DNA of 51,222 bases, taken from the NCBI GenBank assembly GCA_002687715.1, contig NZBC01000258.1, forward strand, positions 1 through 51,222. Direction: 5' to 3'. The DNA comes from Planctomycetota bacterium. Lineage in GTDB: Bacteria > Planctomycetota > GCA-002687715. This document shows positions 9,129 to 17,506 of this stretch, piece by piece (position 1 is the first letter of the stretch; each line of letters opens with the position of its first letter). The notes beneath the pieces were generated by a model that was given only the letters and a program-made list of their open reading frames with translations, did not search any database and was not told the DNA's origin. Made by a program: the position numbers and the translations under genes.

Positions 9129-10370
9129 TCAGGTGGCGGGATACGCCTGGTCGAGGGACGTCTGGCAACGCGGACAGGCCTTCGCGATCCCGATCACCTC
9201 AGCCGGGATCTTCAGGATCGCGTCACAGCCGCCGCACACCAGTCGGTGGTAGCCGGATGCGGAGAGAAAGGCGTTCGAGGCCAGACGTGCACGATCAGCG
9301 GGCGTCGCCGGAGGCTCGGTTTCCTTGGGCGCGGCAGGCGCCGCGAGCGCCTGGACCTCACCGGCACTGGCCAGCGTCTTGGCGCCGATCAGATTCTGGC
9401 TGCGCACGCTGCGATACGCGGATTCGTATGCGTCGTAGCCCGCGTTCCCACCCATGGACCGGAGAATGCGCACGCGATCCGCGATCGGAGGGTGGGTCGC
9501 CGACAGGGAGCCCCGCGCCTTCATCGTCGCGCCCTGGCGGAGCGGCTGGATGATGTACATGGGTGCGGTCACGCGGCTCTTGTCCGCCAGCGGCTGGTCG
9601 ACGCCGGAGATCTTCTCCAGCGCGGATGCGAGTCCCTCCGGGTATCGCGTGAACATCGCGCCGGACGCATCCGCGAGATACTCCCGCCGCCGCGACAAGG
9701 CGAAGTAGATCAGCTGCGCGAAGATGGGGGCGAGGATCAGGAGGATGATCGCAATGATCATGATCGCCGCGTCGGCGCCGCCCTTGTTGGACGAACGCGA
9801 GCTGCGGCGCCCCATGCCGCCGAACCACATCGCCCGGATACCGACCTCGGCGAGCAGTGCGATGGCGCCCATCATCACTCCCGCGGTGACCATCAGCGCG
9901 ACGTCGCGGTTCTTGATGTGCCCGAGCTCGTGCGCCACGACGCCCTGCAGTTCGTCCCGGTCCAGGGCCCGCAACAACCCCGTAGTCACCGCGACGGCTG
10001 CGTTTTCCGGCTTGCGTCCCGTCGCGAACGCATTCGGCGAGGGATCGTCGACGATGTAGACCTTGGGCATGCGTCCGAGCGAGGACGCGATGGTCATCTC
10101 CTCGACGACGTTCCAGTATTGGGGGTGATCCTGTTTCTGGATCTCTCGCGCGCCCGCCATGCGCAGCATGACCTGGTCCCCTTGTGAGACCGAGACCAGC
10201 CACATGATGAACCACACCGCGAGGGCGATGCCGCCGCCGACGATCGCGGCTTCGAGACCACCGCCGCCGAACGCCGCACCGAGCGCGAGTCCCGTCACCA
10301 CGAGCAGGACGCCCATGGCGACGACGACGAAAGCGCTGCGCCTACGGTTGGAGCGAATCTGCTCCCACAT
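9129..10370 (-). CDS. htpX: HtpX-like M48 membrane zinc protease with C-terminal zinc ribbon
   Basis: The 413-residue protein has two N-terminal membrane segments (about 15-60), then the M48 peptidase domain with the zinc motif HELGH in VVAHELGHIKNRDV, two further hydrophobic segments and the conserved LSRRREYLADASGA stretch supplying the third zinc ligand. HtpX-family proteases degrade damaged membrane proteins at the cytoplasmic face. Unlike E. coli HtpX, this one carries a C-terminal extension ending in a probable zinc ribbon (VCGGCDAI and ACPRCQTS). It lies 15 nt downstream of lemA, the arrangement known from many bacteria, and is probably cotranscribed with it. Confidence 0.9.
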   Translation of the reverse strand: MWEQIRSNRRRSAFVVVAMGVLLVVTGLALGAAFGGGGLEAAIVGGGIALAVWFIMWLVSVSQGDQVMLRMAGAREIQKQDHPQYWNVVEEMTIASSLGRMPKVYIVDDPSPNAFATGRKPENAAVAVTTGLLRALDRDELQGVVAHELGHIKNRDVALMVTAGVMMGAIALLAEVGIRAMWFGGMGRRSSRSSNKGGADAAIMIIAIILLILAPIFAQLIYFALSRRREYLADASGAMFTRYPEGLASALEKISGVDQPLADKSRVTAPMYIIQPLRQGATMKARGSLSATHPPIADRVRILRSMGGNAGYDAYESAYRSVRSQNLIGAKTLASAGEVQALAAPAAPKETEPPATPADRARLASNAFLSASGYHRLVCGGCDAILKIPAEVIGIAKACPRCQTSLDQAYPAT

Positions 10371-10385
10371 GGGTGCCTACCTGAC

Positions 10386-10970
10386 CTAGAACTCGACCTT
10401 GGGGACGTTCCGCTCTTCGGGCGCGGTGATCTCGAACAGTTCCGCTTTCTCGAAGCCGCCGCTGACGAGGTTGGCCGGGAAGGTCTCGCGCTTGTTGTTG
10501 TAGCGAGTGGCCGAGTCGTTGTAAGCCTGGCGTGCGAACGAGATCTTGTTCTCCGTGGAGGACAGCTCCTCCTGAAGCGCGAGGAAGTTCGAGTTCGCCT
10601 TGAGATCCGGGTAGGACTCCGCGACGGCGAAGAAGCCGGAGATGGCCGCGCCCAGCGCTCCTTCCATCTGTCCGGCCTGCGCCGGTCCGCGCGCGCCGGC
10701 GGCCATGTTGCGCGCCGCGGTGACTTTCTCGAGCGTCTCGGCCTCGTGGGTCATGTAGCCCTTGGCCGTCTCGACGAGGTTCGGGATCAGATCGTGACGG
10801 CGTTTGAGCTGCACGTCGATCTGCGACCAGCCGTTGTCCTTCTCGTTCCGGGCGCGTACGAGCCCGTTGTAGATTCCGATGAACCAGAAGATCCCCACGA
10901 CGATGACGGCGATCACGCCGCCGATGAGCAGCCACTCCGTCGACATCACGTACAGCATCAGTCCGGTCAT
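10386..10970 (-). CDS. lemA: LemA family membrane protein
   Basis: This 194-residue protein has one N-terminal membrane segment (about 12-32) followed by the helical LemA domain: GLVRARNEKDNGWSQIDVQL, KRRHDLIPNLVETAKGY, and ENKISFARQAYNDSATRYNN. The start at 10970 has a GAGGAG site 8 nt upstream. LemA proteins are of unknown biochemical function but are typically paired with HtpX-like proteases, as here. Only one base separates its start codon from the stop codon of the upstream zinc-ribbon gene, so translational coupling is likely. Confidence 0.92.
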   Translation of the reverse strand: MTGLMLYVMSTEWLLIGGVIAVIVVGIFWFIGIYNGLVRARNEKDNGWSQIDVQLKRRHDLIPNLVETAKGYMTHEAETLEKVTAARNMAAGARGPAQAGQMEGALGAAISGFFAVAESYPDLKANSNFLALQEELSSTENKISFARQAYNDSATRYNNKRETFPANLVSGGFEKAELFEITAPEERNVPKVEF

Positions 10971-10971
10971 C

Positions 10972-11403
10972 TCAGGTCTCCTCGTCTCGTTTTCGCTTCG
11001 GCTTCACAAACCCGCCCAGGTACTGCCGGAGCGTGTCGAACGCGGCGGTTCCCTCGGCCAGATCAGCCGAGAGCACCTCCGCGAGTTCGCCGTCGTCGAA
11101 CCACAGTCCATGTCCGTGCGGACATCGGTCCAGGATCACGTCGCCTGAGCCACCCGGCGCCTTGACGTGCCGCATCTTCGCGTGGCATCGAGGACACTTT
11201 CGCTTGCGCCCGGTTCCGCCCTCGGGCAGCTCGCCCAACCGCTGCTCCAGGTCGTGGAGCGAGTCGGGAACGCCAGCGACTTCGAACAGCTGGCGCAGCT
11301 CGTCAGCATCGAACCAGAGTCCGTGCCCCTTCCAACACGCGTCGACTTCGACACGGTCGCATTCGACGATGATCAGCGCATTTCGGCACTCGGGACAGAG
11401 CAT
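10972..11403 (-). CDS. Double zf-TFIIB-type zinc-ribbon protein
   Basis: The 143-residue protein contains two zf-TFIIB-like modules. The first is LCPECRNAL followed by CWKGHGLWFDADEL; the second is KCPRCHAKM followed by CPHGHGLWFDDGEL. In the usual family the second half is CxxCxGxWxD; here both copies have glycine where the second cysteine belongs and histidine at the next position (CxxGHG), which may be an alternative zinc ligand. The ATG at 11403 gives the first CPxC two residues in and is chosen over longer upstream starts lacking support. It heads the lemA-htpX operon. The function is unknown; nucleic-acid or protein binding are both possible. Confidence 0.75.
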   Translation of the reverse strand: MLCPECRNALIIVECDRVEVDACWKGHGLWFDADELRQLFEVAGVPDSLHDLEQRLGELPEGGTGRKRKCPRCHAKMRHVKAPGGSGDVILDRCPHGHGLWFDDGELAEVLSADLAEGTAAFDTLRQYLGGFVKPKRKRDEET

Positions 11404-11535
11404 GGAGCGGCGGCAGTGTAATGGCCCTCGGTGGCACTGTGAAGGAACTCTCTCGCCAGCCGCGTATACGTTGGTGACTGGCATGCGTGGCGTGATTTTC
11501 GTGACCCAAGGAGAAACAGGAAAACGCCGGATTCC

Positions 11536-11601
11536 CAAGGAGAACCCAGGCACCCGAGGATTCAGAGCAGAAATCGAGCTCTTGATCCTGGGTCCTCCTT
11601 G
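11536..11601. repeat. Palindromic repeat element B downstream of recQ
   Basis: CAAGGAGAACCCAGG (11536-11550) and CCTGGGTCCTCCTTG (11587-11601) are inverted repeats with one mismatch in 15. The outer edge lies 17 nt beyond the recQ stop (minus strand). A degenerate direct copy of the left arm, CCCAAGGAGAAACAGG, lies at 11505-11520. Confidence 0.7.
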
Positions 11602-11618
11602 AGCTCTTTCTCCACGTG

Positions 11619-13331
11619 TCAGAGCTTCTCCACCCGTCGCCGCCGCGGGTCGACCGTCCGCTGCCGAAGGTCGCGCGCATCCTCGACGACGATGCGTAGG
11701 CGCTTGCCTTCACCTTCCACTTTCACGACGCACCCCATGTGGCGGTCGTCGATGCGGACCCAGTCGCCGCGCTGGAACGGAGCGGGGGCACGGTCGGGAC
11801 CGGCGACCGGATCGGACTTCGCGGGCGGGCGGCGGAGGGCGGCCCGTTCGGCGATCCAGGGATCGGTGGGGGTGCATGCGTCGCAAGCCCCGCAGGATGG
11901 CTCGACCGACTCGATGGCGAAGTGACGCGCGAGGTGGACGCGGCGGCAGGTCTCGTGGTCGCCGGCGAACTGCACCATCTGGAGCAGCGACTCGAGGTCG
12001 TGCTGGCGTTTCTCCCCCGTGCGAAGAAACGGCGGGAGCTGATCGAGCGGGACGTCGCCGACAAGCGCCAGGTCATGGGTTTCAAATGAGCCTTCGGTCA
12101 CGCGCAGGACCTCGAGCCAGTTCAGACAGATCTGCACACGGTTGTCGTGACGTTCCTTGTGCAGGAGTTCGGCGCGGAGGTCGTCGACGTCCTTGGTCTG
12201 GATGCGCTCGCCCCAACTCCGGAGCGTTTCATAGACTCCGAGGAGGTACTCGAGGCTGGGGTTCGCCCACTTGATGAAGTTGGACTGGATGGCGACGTCT
12301 TCTTCGAGATAGAGGAGTTCGCAGAATGACGGCTTGCCGTCACGCCCGGCTCGACCCACCTCCTGCATCCACGCTTCGAGCGTGCGTGGCACCTGCGCGT
12401 GGAGAACGAACCGGATGTCGGCCTTGTCCACACCCATCCCGAAGGCATTGGTCGCCAGGACGACGTCGCGGTCCGATGCCATGAACCGCTCTTGCATGTC
12501 GCGGCGTTCCTCCGGCGACAGCTTGCCGTGGTAGACGAGGCACTCGATTCCCCGGTGGCGCAGCGCGGCGTGCATGGCCTCCAGATCCTTGATGAGAGCC
12601 GCGTACACGATGCCGGCGCCGTCGATCGCACGTATTCGCTCAGCGATCGCGTCGAGCTTCTCATCCTTGTCGTGAACGGAGCGGGCAGCGAGGAACAGGT
12701 TCGGACGCTCGATGCCGGTGCGAATGACCAGTGGGTCTCGTTGACGCAGGAGGCGGATGATGTCGTCCGCGACGTCTGGCGTAGCCGTCGCGGTCAGTGC
12801 GATCACGGGCGGATCGCCCAGCAATGCCCGGTAGTGGCCGAGTCGCGAGTAGTCGGGGCGAAAGTCGTGCCCCCAGTGGCTGATGCAGTGCGCTTCGTCG
12901 ACGGCCATGCGCCGGATGGGAAGCTGCGGGAGGATCTCGAGGAACGTCGGCGATCGAAACCGCTCTGGAGTGACGAACAGCAGGTCGACGTCGCCTCGTG
13001 CCGTCGCTGCGAGGCGGCGCTTCCGCTCCCCTGACGAGATCGAGGAGTTGACGAAGGTCGCCGCCAGGCCGCGGGACTCCAGGGCGTCCACCTGGTCCTT
13101 CATCAACGCAATGAGTGGAGAAACGACGAGTGTCGTGCCCTCGAGGACGATCGCGGGGAGCTGGTAAGCCAGAGACTTGCCCCAGCCCGTCGGCATCGTG
13201 AGAAGGACGTCACGACCCGCGAGTACGCCGTCGATGGCTTCCGCCTGGCGTCCGCGGAAGGCATCGTGCCCGAATCGCTCGCGCAGGGCGCCCAGAACCG
13301 CGGGCGAGGTCGTCGTCAGTCCCTCGGTCAT
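11619..13331 (-). CDS. recQ: RecQ-family ATP-dependent DNA helicase
   Basis: The 570-residue protein shows the superfamily 2 helicase motifs: the motif 0 region FGHDAFRGRQAEAIDG, Walker A TMPTGWGKS (K52), the DEAH box with the RecQ aromatic loop (AVDEAHCISHWGHDFRPDY), TATATP, and motif VI QEVGRAGRDG. A zinc-binding region follows (CRRVHLARHF and CGACDAC). No HRDC domain is visible; the C-terminal 50 residues instead look like a small SH3-like barrel (GDWVRIDDRHMGCVVKVEGE). RecQ enzymes unwind 3'-tailed DNA in recombination and fork repair. The start at 13331 follows from homology to the normal RecQ N-terminus. Confidence 0.9.
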   Translation of the reverse strand: MTEGLTTTSPAVLGALRERFGHDAFRGRQAEAIDGVLAGRDVLLTMPTGWGKSLAYQLPAIVLEGTTLVVSPLIALMKDQVDALESRGLAATFVNSSISSGERKRRLAATARGDVDLLFVTPERFRSPTFLEILPQLPIRRMAVDEAHCISHWGHDFRPDYSRLGHYRALLGDPPVIALTATATPDVADDIIRLLRQRDPLVIRTGIERPNLFLAARSVHDKDEKLDAIAERIRAIDGAGIVYAALIKDLEAMHAALRHRGIECLVYHGKLSPEERRDMQERFMASDRDVVLATNAFGMGVDKADIRFVLHAQVPRTLEAWMQEVGRAGRDGKPSFCELLYLEEDVAIQSNFIKWANPSLEYLLGVYETLRSWGERIQTKDVDDLRAELLHKERHDNRVQICLNWLEVLRVTEGSFETHDLALVGDVPLDQLPPFLRTGEKRQHDLESLLQMVQFAGDHETCRRVHLARHFAIESVEPSCGACDACTPTDPWIAERAALRRPPAKSDPVAGPDRAPAPFQRGDWVRIDDRHMGCVVKVEGEGKRLRIVVEDARDLRQRTVDPRRRRVEKL

Positions 13332-13428
13332 GTCGCGCCCACGGTACGACCTCGGTCTGGGTGTCCAAACCGACAACCGGGAAGATCGGGAGTCCGCCGA
13401 TCGTCTTTCCGCCGGAGCGGTCTGGTGC

Positions 13429-13455
13429 AAGCGGATATCCGGTTCAAAGCGGATA
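13429..13455 (+). promoter_or_regulatory. Direct repeat AAGCGGATA x2 upstream of secreted unknown gene
   Basis: AAGCGGATA occurs at 13429-13437 and 13447-13455, 18 nt apart, in the divergent region between recQ and the gene starting at 13490. It may be an operator or overlap a promoter. Chance cannot be excluded. Confidence 0.25.
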
Positions 13456-13489
13456 AGCTGGAGGCGACGCCTCACAGGAGACCTTGACC

Positions 13490-14023
13490 ATGTCCGGACA
13501 GTGGTGCCTTACTCTCGTGACCCTCGCAGCTTCCCTCGGGTTCTTGATCGGCCGACCGGCCGGGGACGACGAGGTCTCCCCGCCGACGTTACAGGAGGCG
13601 CCCCTCAAGAGTGGGTACGTGACCTTGTGGGCCGGCGACGAGACCCGGTCCAGCTTCGACTTCCATCAGGGCAACTTCGGGACGAGCATCGTGGACATGG
13701 GTGAGGCGTACGTGAACCCGCTTCGCGACCCGCGGGCGCGGGCGCCCAAGGTCGCCGTTTCGATCATCCATACCCTGGCCGTGTCCAACCGGGACGTCGT
13801 CTTTCGAGGGCCTCCGGGCAAGGAACACCGGTCGACCCAGGGGCGCCAGATCCTCCGCTCGACCCCGCAGGTCGGCATGAAGCACTTCAACCCCGAACCC
13901 GGGCACACCTACCTGCTGCGCTTCAAGCCCGGTATCGGAAGCCGCACCGACCAGCTGTTCGCCGTGCACATCATCGACGTGCAACCGCAGCACACCCTCA
14001 CCTTTCAGTGGCGGCGCCTCTAA
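13490..14023 (+). CDS. Secreted protein of unknown function
   Basis: The ATG at 13490 is preceded by AGGAG with 9-nt spacing, better than the in-frame TTG at 13484. The 177-residue product has a hydrophobic N-terminal segment (CLTLVTLAASLGFLIG) and a beta-rich mature part with GYVTLWAGDETRSSFDFHQG and YLLRFKPGIGSRTDQLFAVH. No known family or catalytic motif is recognised. Codon usage is like that of its neighbours. It converges on the O-acyltransferase gene with 26 nt between stop codons. Confidence 0.65.
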   Translation: MSGQWCLTLVTLAASLGFLIGRPAGDDEVSPPTLQEAPLKSGYVTLWAGDETRSSFDFHQGNFGTSIVDMGEAYVNPLRDPRARAPKVAVSIIHTLAVSNRDVVFRGPPGKEHRSTQGRQILRSTPQVGMKHFNPEPGHTYLLRFKPGIGSRTDQLFAVHIIDVQPQHTLTFQWRRL

Positions 14024-14049
14024 GAGGTGCCGTTCTACGGCCCCCGCTG

Positions 14050-15015
14050 TCAGCTCAGCAGCGGAAACGCCACTCCTTCCAGGAACGCAGGATGGAAGAG
14101 GATCGGTGCCGGCAGCACGAGCCAGCTCACGGTCCACAGGCGTCCCACCCACGGGCGCGCGTCGATCGGTCGGCCGCGCCGATCCAGGGCGGTCTCGACC
14201 TGCATGAGGATCCCGTGGAGGACGAAGTAGACGAGCGGCAAGCCATACCCTCCGCGGACCGGCAAGCTGATCGCGATCTCGTGGAGCAGCCCCGAGAAGA
14301 GGAACGCGACCACGGTCGCCGGGGTTGCGCCGAAGGGCCGCTTCAGCGGCCGGAACACGGCGATGGCCGCCATCTCCGAAAAGGCGAGGTTCCAGCGCTT
14401 CCCCCAGAACTCCCTCAGGCTCGTCGAGAGCAGTGGAGCACGGAACAGCGCCTTCACGTTGTAGCCGCGGCTGCGCAACGCGGCCGCGATGAGATTGAAC
14501 GCACCGAAGTGGACGCACAGGCTCAGGCCGACGAGGAGTGGTACCGTCGCCACGGCAAGCGACGTGTGCGGCGCAAGCCACCACGCACACCCGACGAAGA
14601 GCAGGCCTATCGCTCCACGCGTCGCCCCGCGGAGCGCCAGAGTTCGCGCCCCGGGCAGCGGCGAGGTCCCGCGGCGTGCGAAGATCGCGGGGCGCATCCC
14701 GAACCACGGGACACACCACAGAAGCCACGCGGACCAGGGTGGGGGGCGATCTCCCGCCGCCGATGACTCCACGGACACTACGGCCTTCATGGAGAACAGC
14801 GTCGCACCGCAGATGGCCAGCATGCGAAACCCGGCGGGCGCCTCCGAGCTGATGCGGTCCGCCACTACGATTGCGGCCGGCACCAGCAACCAGGCGAGGG
14901 TTCGGATGGCTGCCGACGGGCGCGATCGCGACAGTCCGAGCCCGATGATGATGATGCCGCCCAGGAGCCCGCACACCGCAAGCGTCAGGTCCGGGGGCGC
15001 CGCGTACGCCTCCAT
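14050..15015 (-). CDS. MBOAT/wax-synthase-like membrane O-acyltransferase
   Basis: This 321-residue polytopic membrane protein (about eight hydrophobic segments) carries the signatures of the wax-synthase/MBOAT-like family: SLREFWGKRWNLAF and, about 50 residues later, SGLLHEIAISLPV, whose histidine is the expected catalytic residue. Family members transfer acyl groups to alcohols, making wax esters, or to polysaccharides. The ATG at 15015 shares its A with the stop TGA of the upstream gene (TGATG), indicating translational coupling with the small membrane protein. The acceptor substrate cannot be told from sequence. Confidence 0.75.
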   Translation of the reverse strand: MEAYAAPPDLTLAVCGLLGGIIIIGLGLSRSRPSAAIRTLAWLLVPAAIVVADRISSEAPAGFRMLAICGATLFSMKAVVSVESSAAGDRPPPWSAWLLWCVPWFGMRPAIFARRGTSPLPGARTLALRGATRGAIGLLFVGCAWWLAPHTSLAVATVPLLVGLSLCVHFGAFNLIAAALRSRGYNVKALFRAPLLSTSLREFWGKRWNLAFSEMAAIAVFRPLKRPFGATPATVVAFLFSGLLHEIAISLPVRGGYGLPLVYFVLHGILMQVETALDRRGRPIDARPWVGRLWTVSWLVLPAPILFHPAFLEGVAFPLLS

Positions 15016-15440
15016 CACGGTCCGGCCAGATTGGTCACGGTGGCGAAGCCGTACACGAGGGTCAGCAGGATGAAGAGGAGCACGAGCCCGGCTTCGGCGA
15101 ATCGGATGCCAGCGCCTGTCGGCAGACCCGTCGTATCAAAGTAGAAGAACTGGATTCCGATGCGCGCGAGCCAGTAGACGGTGATGAACCCGGTGACGCA
15201 GCCAGCGAGCCTGGAGCCCGCAACGAGCAGGTCGGCTCCGAACGTCGAGAGGAGACCGAACGCGAGGTGCGTCCCCCAGATGTAGGCGGCATAGGTCCAG
15301 AACACCTGGCGAGTCAGGGGGCGTAGCCCCTTGACCTGACGCCTCCACCCGAGGACCCGGGGAATGGCCAGACTGGCCCCACAGAGGATGAGCTGTCCGA
15401 CGCCGGCTGCGATGACCAGGACCTCGAGAGTGTCGCGCAT
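15015..15440 (-). CDS. Small membrane protein coupled to O-acyltransferase
   Basis: The 141-residue product has four predicted membrane segments (around 8-28, 50-70, 77-97 and 115-135) and no charged catalytic motif. It resembles uncharacterised integral membrane proteins found beside wax-synthase-like genes. Its stop overlaps the start of the acyltransferase, so the two are probably made together and may form a complex. An in-frame GTG at 15446 is an alternative start. Confidence 0.6.
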   Translation of the reverse strand: MRDTLEVLVIAAGVGQLILCGASLAIPRVLGWRRQVKGLRPLTRQVFWTYAAYIWGTHLAFGLLSTFGADLLVAGSRLAGCVTGFITVYWLARIGIQFFYFDTTGLPTGAGIRFAEAGLVLLFILLTLVYGFATVTNLAGP

Positions 15441-15626
15441 GGGCACTCATCAGACCACGTCCGGACGGGGGATCAAGCAGCCAACCGAGCGCAGCGTCGA
15501 CATGGGTTCGTCCGAGGCGTACTCTGGCAACCCGTTACCCACCGGGTCGGCTTCGCCAGCGGGGCGGCGGCCATACCTGGACTTGGTTCTGACCACTCTG
15601 GGAGCGGACGAGCAACCGGCCACCGC

Positions 15627-16235
15627 ATGGCGCTCAAAGAGCTCTCTGTTCCCATCGACGTGTCCGTCGTTCCCGCCGACGTCCGGGCGCTGCTCCTCGA
15701 TGCCGATGAGCGGATCGATCGCCACATCCACGATCAATCCGCGAACTCGCCGTTCGGTTTCGTCCCCAGCGATTTCGAGCGGGTGTACGCGGCACTCTGG
15801 CACATCAATGAATACCGCCTCGCGCCCGGTCCGACGCTGATCGAATGGGGTAGCGGATTCGGGATCGTGGCGGCGATGGCCACGGGGCTCGACTTCGAGG
15901 CCTACGGCATCGAGATCGACCACGGTCTGGTGGAAGCTGCGGAGGCGTTCTCAGCCGACCACGAGCGCCCTGCCGTGTTCGCGCGCGGCAGCTTCATCCC
16001 CACGGACTGCGAGGAGTTGACCGACGCGATCCCGGATTCGAACTGGCTGACTACCGGCCCGAGCGGCTATCCGGAACTCGGGCTGGAGCCGGACGACTTC
16101 GACGTCGTCTACGTCTATCCATGGCCCGGCGAAGAGGATGTCGTCTCCGGGCTGTTCGAACATATCTCGGCGGAAGGCACCTTGCTCGTGACCTACCACG
16201 GGATGGAGGACATTCGCGTGCGCCGAAAAACGTGA
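15627..16235 (+). CDS. Class I SAM-dependent methyltransferase-like protein
   Basis: The 202-residue protein has a Rossmann-like S-adenosylmethionine motif I (TLIEWGSGFGIVAAMA, about residues 70-85) followed by an acidic motif II (YGIEIDH), and a DDFDVVYVYPWPGEE segment where motif IV lies in methyltransferases. The last part (GTLLVTYHGMEDIRV) matches the strand after motif IV. The substrate is unknown; similar short enzymes act on proteins or small molecules. It is flanked by divergent (13 kb side) and convergent (16.4 kb) genes and so is probably a single-gene transcript. Confidence 0.7.
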   Translation: MALKELSVPIDVSVVPADVRALLLDADERIDRHIHDQSANSPFGFVPSDFERVYAALWHINEYRLAPGPTLIEWGSGFGIVAAMATGLDFEAYGIEIDHGLVEAAEAFSADHERPAVFARGSFIPTDCEELTDAIPDSNWLTTGPSGYPELGLEPDDFDVVYVYPWPGEEDVVSGLFEHISAEGTLLVTYHGMEDIRVRRKT

Positions 16236-16346
16236 GCGGGTGGGCGGGCCGTTGCCGTTCGCCATTTGCCACTGGAGTACAGGAGATGCACCACAATAAG
16301 GTCATGTGAGAGCCAGTTTCCCGGCTCTCGCCACGTCCACCCGCTC
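16234..16346. terminator. Hairpins between convergent genes
   Basis: GAGCGGGTGG (16234-16243) and CCACCCGCTC (16337-16346) form a perfect 10-bp outer inverted repeat. Inside it, GAGAGCC (16308-16314) and GGCTCTC (16323-16329) form a 7-bp hairpin with an 8-nt loop. The position between convergent stops suggests transcript termination. No U-tract follows. Confidence 0.4.
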
Positions 16347-16357
16347 GTGACTGAATG

Positions 16358-17365
16358 CTAGTTCTGGATCTGCGCGACGAGCAATGACGCGCGGCGCAGG
16401 GACGACGCAACCATCTGGTCGCGACCGTGATCCTCGCCGCCCGGGTAGTAGTCGTAGCCGACGAGGAAGAACCCGTCGCCGTACCCGGCCCGATGGCGTC
16501 GATCCGCGAGTGCTTTGCGCAGCGGACCGTGGAAGTCGTCGTGCTTGATGCCGTGACAGCTCTTGCAGCTCGTCGAAATCGACCCGAGGATGTCCTTCGC
16601 GGCGTCGTGCGCGTCGTCCTTCCCGAGGGGGAGCTTCTCGAGGGCCTTCAGTGCCTCGGCGAGCTCCTTCGCGGTCCTTGCGAACTCGGGAGCCGCGCCG
16701 CCAAGGAAGCTCTTCAAGGGTTGATCGAGCCGAACGAGTTCGGCCGAGGCCTTGCGCGCCTTCTTGAAGTACTCCTTGGGGATCTTCTCGCCGTGCTCGA
16801 GCATCCTCCCGATCTTCTGGATGGCGTTGATCTTGCCCAACATGAGCTTGCGGACCCGGACCAAACCGCCCGTCAGGCCTTCGTTCTTGGACATCTTCTC
16901 CAGCGCTGACGTCGACTTGGCCCGGCTCGGGTTCGGCACCTTACGGCCGACACACTGCGAGAGGAACTGGCCCCAGTACTTGGCGGTTTCCTCTTCCTCC
17001 AGCCCGAGAATCGCGGCGTTCACCATGACCCCCGAGTAGTCGACGCAGAGTACGAGTCCGGACCCCACCTTCACCGGCACCCGGCAGAGGGTGACGGCAA
17101 TCGCGCTCTGGTCGCGCGGATGCGGGATGCTGCTCGACCAGTATTCCGCTCGGTCGAGGTCGCGAGCGCTGGTCCCGGTGAGCTCAGCCACCTGCTCCCG
17201 TTCCGAACGGGTCGGGCCGGACAGGGTCTTGATCTCGGTCAGCTTCAGCCCCAGTGCCTTGGAGAAGCTCTTGGTCAGGTCGACGACGTCGTTCGCGGGC
17301 GTCGCCGGACCCGGCAGGGTGGCGGCCACGGCAGCAATGGCCAACACGAGCATCTTGAGCGGCAT
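16358..17365 (-). CDS. Exported monohaem cytochrome c'-like protein
   Basis: The 335-residue protein starts at an ATG with GAGGAG upstream and a signal peptide (LVLAIAAVAATLPGPATPA). The C-terminal half is helical and ends with a single haem-binding motif CKSCHG in ISTSCKSCHGIKHDD, the arrangement of cytochrome c' type four-helix bundles, where CxxCH sits in the last helix. The N-terminal domain (about 25-150), with DLDRAEYWSSSIPHPRDQ and SGLVLCVDYSGVMVNAAIL, is of unknown type but loosely recalls FMN-binding domains. It is likely a periplasmic redox or sensor protein. No partner is adjacent. Confidence 0.65.
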   Translation of the reverse strand: MPLKMLVLAIAAVAATLPGPATPANDVVDLTKSFSKALGLKLTEIKTLSGPTRSEREQVAELTGTSARDLDRAEYWSSSIPHPRDQSAIAVTLCRVPVKVGSGLVLCVDYSGVMVNAAILGLEEEETAKYWGQFLSQCVGRKVPNPSRAKSTSALEKMSKNEGLTGGLVRVRKLMLGKINAIQKIGRMLEHGEKIPKEYFKKARKASAELVRLDQPLKSFLGGAAPEFARTAKELAEALKALEKLPLGKDDAHDAAKDILGSISTSCKSCHGIKHDDFHGPLRKALADRRHRAGYGDGFFLVGYDYYPGGEDHGRDQMVASSLRRASLLVAQIQN

Positions 17366-17506
17366 GCCGGTCTCCTCGGTGAGTTCGATGCGGAGCAGGT
17401 ACGCCCAATCTCTCAAACCGACCCGGGCCGAAGGTGGAGCCCTCGCAAGTTCGTTGTGAGATTCTCGTGGCCGGATGTCAGGGGAACGTCATGGCCCCCG
17501 CCGCGT

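Noticed and set aside
17400..17470. TCTCA...TGAGA inverted repeat after the response regulator gene
   Set aside because: Only 5 bp in the arms with a long loop; not convincing as a terminator.
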